DNA from: Neckera pumila | Taxonomy: Eukaryota; Streptophyta; Bryopsida; Hypnales; Neckeraceae | Length of the DNA: 64,000 nucleotides | Direction of reading: 5' to 3' | NCBI GenBank assembly: GCA_963969595.1 | Contig: OZ018409.1 | Location: 32,191,282 to 32,255,281 of the forward strand | Part shown: piece after piece, positions 60,396 through 64,000 of the stretch | Position numbering within the stretch: the stretch's first letter is position 1 | How the letters are laid out: every line of letters begins with the position of its first letter | Translations under genes and position numbers: made by a program | The notes under the pieces: model-generated | The model's database searches: none | Told to the model about the DNA's origin: nothing | The model's input: the letters and a program-made list of their open reading frames with translations, nothing else

Positions 60396-60524
60396 GATTG
60401 CTGCTGCACTGCACTCCGGCTCCGGTCACTGCACGCGATTCCTCAACATCTAAACAAAAACAAAAACCTTCCACGACAAGTCCCCTACCGACACTAATGT
60501 TCGGCGCTCTGAAATTCAGTTAAG

Positions 60525-61950
60525 TTAGTTTCGGAGAAAAGGGAAGAAGCGAAAATGCTCAGCTAAGCTAGACGGAGGGGACGGGAGGGCCGGATCTCTG
60601 CGACGGAAACCTAAAATGGCTGAATCTCGAAAGACCGGAAACGAGGACGATGGAAAGGAAAAGCGGAACGAGGAAAAACAGACGGAAGAATGGCGTGGGA
60701 GCGGGAGGACTTGGTCAAGGGCGCTGCTAGGGTATGCGCTACAGTAGCATACAGAACACCGAAATGGTTATTTAGAATGGGTGAATAAATTAGTCAGCAT
60801 GAGAAATAGGATTAGGATGCCACCAGTGTACAGTGCCCTCTAAAAAGTCTTGCAACCTCTAATTTTGAATTGCAAGAGTATCTTTCTAAATTTGATCTTT
60901 TTAGAACTATCTTTCAAAACTAACCTATTAAATTTATTGTTTTATGCAATGTTGATCAATACACCAAATTTCAATTTCAAAAAACAAAAATCCCATTTTT
61001 GGTGAATTACTTTGTATGCTTTTCATTGCGTTACATAGTAATTGACTGAAAAATATTGGTGATGAATTTTTAAAATTTTATTGTGCAAATATTTAAGAAA
61101 CATCATTGTGCACATCTCACTTTGAGGAAAAAACCACATTACCTAGGAAAAATGTTACACTACAGAGAATTCAATGTCAAGGTGTCACTAATCAAAAATT
61201 TGTATAACAAATTTTTCTAAATTATAATTAGATTTTGGCAAACCAATTGCAACATCATGCTTAAAGGTACAGTAGTAATCATAATACAAGGGTCAATTGG
61301 TAAAATACAATTACAATTTAGAAACATCTATTTAATAAAATTTGAGAAGACAACACCTTGACATTGAATTCTCTGTAGTGTAACATTTTTCCTTGGTAAT
61401 GTGGTTTTTTTCTCAAAGTGAAAAGTGCACATTGATGTTTCTTAAATATTTGCACAATAAAATTTTAAAAATTCATAACCAATATTTTTCAATCAATTAT
61501 TATGTAATGTAATGAAAAGCACACAAAATAATTTACCAAAAATGGGACTTTTGTTTTTTGAAATTGAATTTTGGTGTGTTGATCAACATTGCACAAAACA
61601 ACAAATTTAATAGGTTAGTTTTGAAAGATAGGTCTAAAAAGGTCAAATTATGAAAGATATTCCTTCAAGTCAAAATTGGGGGCTGCAAGACTTCTTGGAA
61701 GGTACTGTACACCATGAATGTTAGAACGTCACGACTACAATCAAGATTGAATGGTATGCCCTTGTGATAAATTAAATAGTTTAGATTATACTACATAACC
61801 GATTTGGTATTGTGATCCAAAGTTAACCTAAAGAATCTTTTTGGTCTTAGTTCTTAGTCTAGAACTGTGACCAAGAGCCATTATTGTCATCTATTGATCA
61901 CCTTTAATAGTATAAAATGAACTACGATCGGACCCTTGGAGGTCAATTTT
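60525..61950. repeat. MED13 5' flank, duplicated unit A (with insertion)
   Basis: Begins about 130 bp upstream of the MED13 start codon. Its sequence (excluding the fold-back element at 60831-61707) matches 62178-62735 in the same orientation: for example GATGGAAAGGAAAAGCGGAA here, CAATGGAAAGGAAAAGCAAA there, and GTGGGAGGACTTGGTCAAGG-type blocks in both. It probably contains the MED13 promoter. CpG-rich in its first 200 bp. Confidence 0.85.
60831..61707. mobile_element. Fold-back TA-flanked element upstream of MED13
   Basis: Left tip CAGTGCCCTCTAAAAAGTCT, right tip the inverse of CAGTACCTTCCAAGAAGTCT, TA on both sides. Long arms of roughly 400 bp pair with each other (for example TATTAAATTTATTGTTTT against AACAACAAATTTAATAGGTT, and ATTACCTAGGAAAAATGTTA against TAACATTTTTCCTTGGTAAT). 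It differs in sequence from the palindromic family at 22233 but has the same architecture. Unit B lacks it. Confidence 0.88.
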
Positions 61951-61959
61951 TTATTACCT

Positions 61960-62140
61960 ATAATCCTATGGTCATTGTTCCATCAAAAACATCCAAACTA
62001 TCATTTCTATTGCAAAAATAAAAATAAAAATAAATTGCATATCTATCCATAAAATTTTGTACTAGACTAGTGTAAGAATGTGTGGAAGAAGTTTTAGAAA
62101 CTTTGATTGTATAGATTGCAAGATTTTTGCATTTAAAATC
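61960..62140. mobile_element. Partial TTAA-family element
   Basis: Resembles one end of the 10143-11063 family: ATCCTATGGTCATTGTTCC, then a 'CCAAACTATCATTTCTATTGC' type block, AGACTAGTGTAAGAATGTGT and GATTGCAAGATTTTTGCATT. The other end is missing. Confidence 0.6.
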
Positions 62141-62177
62141 CTATCGATAATAGTTAATATTCAGCACCCAAAATTCC

Positions 62178-62735
62178 CACTAGTTTTGGAGAAAACAAAA
62201 GAAGATAAATAGAAAACTAATAAGCTTAAGTTTAGCTAAGCTAGAGGGGACAAAGGGATCTCTACGACAAAAAACTAAAATGGCTTAATCTCAAAAAAAA
62301 AAAAACAAGGACAATGGAAAGGAAAAGCAAAACGAGGAAAAATAGATGGAAGAATGGCATGGGAGTGGGAGGACTTGGTCAAGGGTGCTACTAGGGTGTG
62401 CACTGAAATACACTACAATACACCCAAATGGTTATTTAGTATGAGTGAATAAAAGAAGTAGGATTAGGATGCCCAGTCTGGCAATGCCTCAAGTGCACAC
62501 CACAAATGTTACAGCGCCACAACTGCAATTGGGATTGAATAGGGATGTCTCGAGGGATGTCTTTGAGATAAATAGTTTAGATCATACTAAATAACCATTT
62601 CAGTGTAGCAACTAAGAGCTAGTTGAGATAAATTTTTTGGCCTTGGTTCTTGATTAAGAGCCATGACAATTAGCCAATATTGTCATCCATTGATTATCTC
62701 CATTAGTATATAGTGAACTTAGAATGGCCCTTGGC
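62178..62735. repeat. MED13 5' flank, duplicated unit B (decayed)
   Basis: Same order of blocks as unit A. Most CG dinucleotides of unit A are TG or CA here, for example CTCGAAAGACCGGAAACGAG in A and CTCAAAAAAAAAAAAACAAG in B. It has no MED13 start codon and no fold-back element. Confidence 0.85.
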
Positions 62736-62747
62736 AGGTTATTAAAT

Positions 62748-62986
62748 CCATCCTATGAAGTGATTCTTGCAAGGTGGACCTACCCCTAGGAAAAACGCAT
62801 AAATTTTTCATTTGCCACATATGATAAAATTCGCAAATTTTGAATTTGTACTTGCAATCAGAGGACCCAAATTAGCTAGAAGAGGTGAAGAATATAGAAT
62901 TAACATGGCACAAATAGGAGACTTTTTTCTTACAATTACCCCACAAAACAAAATATTCACCCTGCAAGGCCCACTTTATAGGATGG
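62748..62986. mobile_element. Small TIR element, 239 bp
   Basis: Left end CCATCCTATGAAGTGATTCT then TGCAAGGTGG; right end CACCCTGCAAGG then CCCACTTTATAGGATGG. Interior AT-rich, non-coding. It lies just past duplicated unit B. Confidence 0.7.
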
Positions 62987-63024
62987 TTTAGCATCTTGTA
63001 GATCCTTGGAGGTCAATTTATTAT

Positions 63025-63738
63025 CCCTGTAGTTCCAAGGTCATAATTCCATAAATCAACATTCAAAATTGCCATTTCTATTGCTCTTTTTTTTAATTTT
63101 GCATATCTAATCATAAGATCTTGTAGTAGACTAGTATAAGAATGTGTGCAAGAAGTTTCAAAAACTTTGACTATGTAGATTGCAAGACATTTGTATTCAA
63201 AGTGAAAGAAAATAAGTTTTTTTGCACCTTGCTCAATTAGATTATTTAGTATAAAGATTACATTGAATTGTCTAGAGATTACATACTAATCTCAATGGTA
63301 AGATTGTTCTAGCAAAACCTTGCACATGAAATTTTTTTATTTGAAATATTGTAAAAATTGAGTTCAAAATCAATCCTACAAGTTATTTATTTTAGAATAT
63401 ACTTTGATTGCTCACAAAACAAGATTGTCCATAATGTTCACATAACAAATCCAAATGGAATGATGAAAGTATCCCATATAAATAAACTGATACATTCTAT
63501 GAAAAATAATTTTTTCATTATTTATTTAAGTTTTTGTAGGTTTTTTGTTTTTGCCCACCAAATTAGAATTTAGGCTTATTTGTGCCATAGCTTTTGCTCC
63601 CCGACATCGATTGAAATTAAATTGAATTCCCAAAAATTTATTATATTTTTCTATCGTCAAAAAAAGTTTCAAAAAAACACAAAAAAAATATTGAGATTGT
63701 AGAACCCTATCCAAAATCCATTTTTTCTTCTACAAGGG
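63025..63738. mobile_element. TTAA-family element, diverged copy
   Basis: Starts TATCCCTGTAGTTCCAAGGT and continues with blocks shared with 10143-11063 and 40908-41790: AAAATTGCCATTTCTATTGC, ACTAGTATAAGAATGTGTGC, AAACAAGATTGTCCATAATG, CATCGATTGAAATTAAATTG. The right end is degraded near 63738. No transposase. Confidence 0.65.
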
Positions 63739-63739
63739 C

Positions 63740-64000
63740 AAATTCTAAAACATAGATTTGATAATTTACTATTCTCTTTAACTCATCTTCTCTCCCTTTT
63801 CACTCTCTTGTTACCCTTTTTTTTCTTCTCAACTCTTAAAAAAGTGTTAACAACTAAAATGCCAAGAAAGAAAAGATAACACTTGTAACCAAGAAGAATG
63901 CAAAATTTATTTTTAAAGCAATAGTCAATAGTAAAAAATAGAAAATTCTATATAAATGACCATGTATTTTAGTGTGTTGAGACTTGGATTTGGTTACGGT
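63740..64000. other. AT-rich end of window, nothing recognised
   Basis: C/T-rich tract (CTTCTCTCCCTTTTCACTCT) followed by A/T-rich DNA. No gene or element ends. Confidence 0.5.

Noticed and set aside
1..64000. CRISPR arrays, operons, plasmid or phage genes
   Set aside because: No spaced direct repeats of that type and no prokaryotic gene organisation; the DNA is plant nuclear.

Overview
The window is nuclear DNA from a land plant. It has spliced genes with GT-AG introns, AT-rich intergenic DNA full of short non-coding DNA transposons, and no bacterial-style operons. One gene encodes a radial spoke protein of motile flagella, so the plant makes swimming sperm. That points to a seedless plant, and a bryophyte (perhaps a moss) is my best guess. 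The species cannot be fixed from the sequence alone.

Layout. 1-5700: a single-exon gene on the minus strand (3353-4429) for a protein with two Dof-like zinc fingers and an acidic tail, with tandem repeats on both sides. 5700-14980: an AT-rich transposon region with several terminal-inverted-repeat (TIR) elements, one nested inside another, and an initiator tRNA-Met gene (11936-12007, minus). 14985-20700: RSP3 (minus, nine coding exons, 417 residues). 22233-23014: a palindromic TA-flanked element. 24192-28153: the U1 snRNP 70 kDa protein (plus, ten coding exons, 390 residues). 28154-45450: mostly repeats, namely a small TIR element with an internal tandem repeat, two more copies of the palindromic element, nested elements, diverged copies of the 5' flank of the U1-70K gene and of the 3' flank of the MED13 gene, and an island of more balanced base composition (about 41800-44600) with no recognisable gene. 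45452-60395: MED13 (minus, 24 coding exons, 1994 residues), whose introns carry small repeats. 60525-64000: a tandem duplication of the MED13 upstream region. One copy is interrupted by a fold-back element; the other looks decayed, mostly at CpG sites.

The genes do not form a pathway. U1-70K (splice-site recognition), MED13 (Mediator kinase module) and tRNA-iMet (translation initiation) are housekeeping. RSP3 is specific to flagellated sperm. The Dof-like protein is probably a transcription factor. I saw no transposase, reverse transcriptase or integrase reading frame, so all the mobile elements seen here look non-autonomous.

Exon models were assembled by hand from splice-site consensus, reading-frame continuity and recalled family similarity. 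No alignment or transcript data were available.
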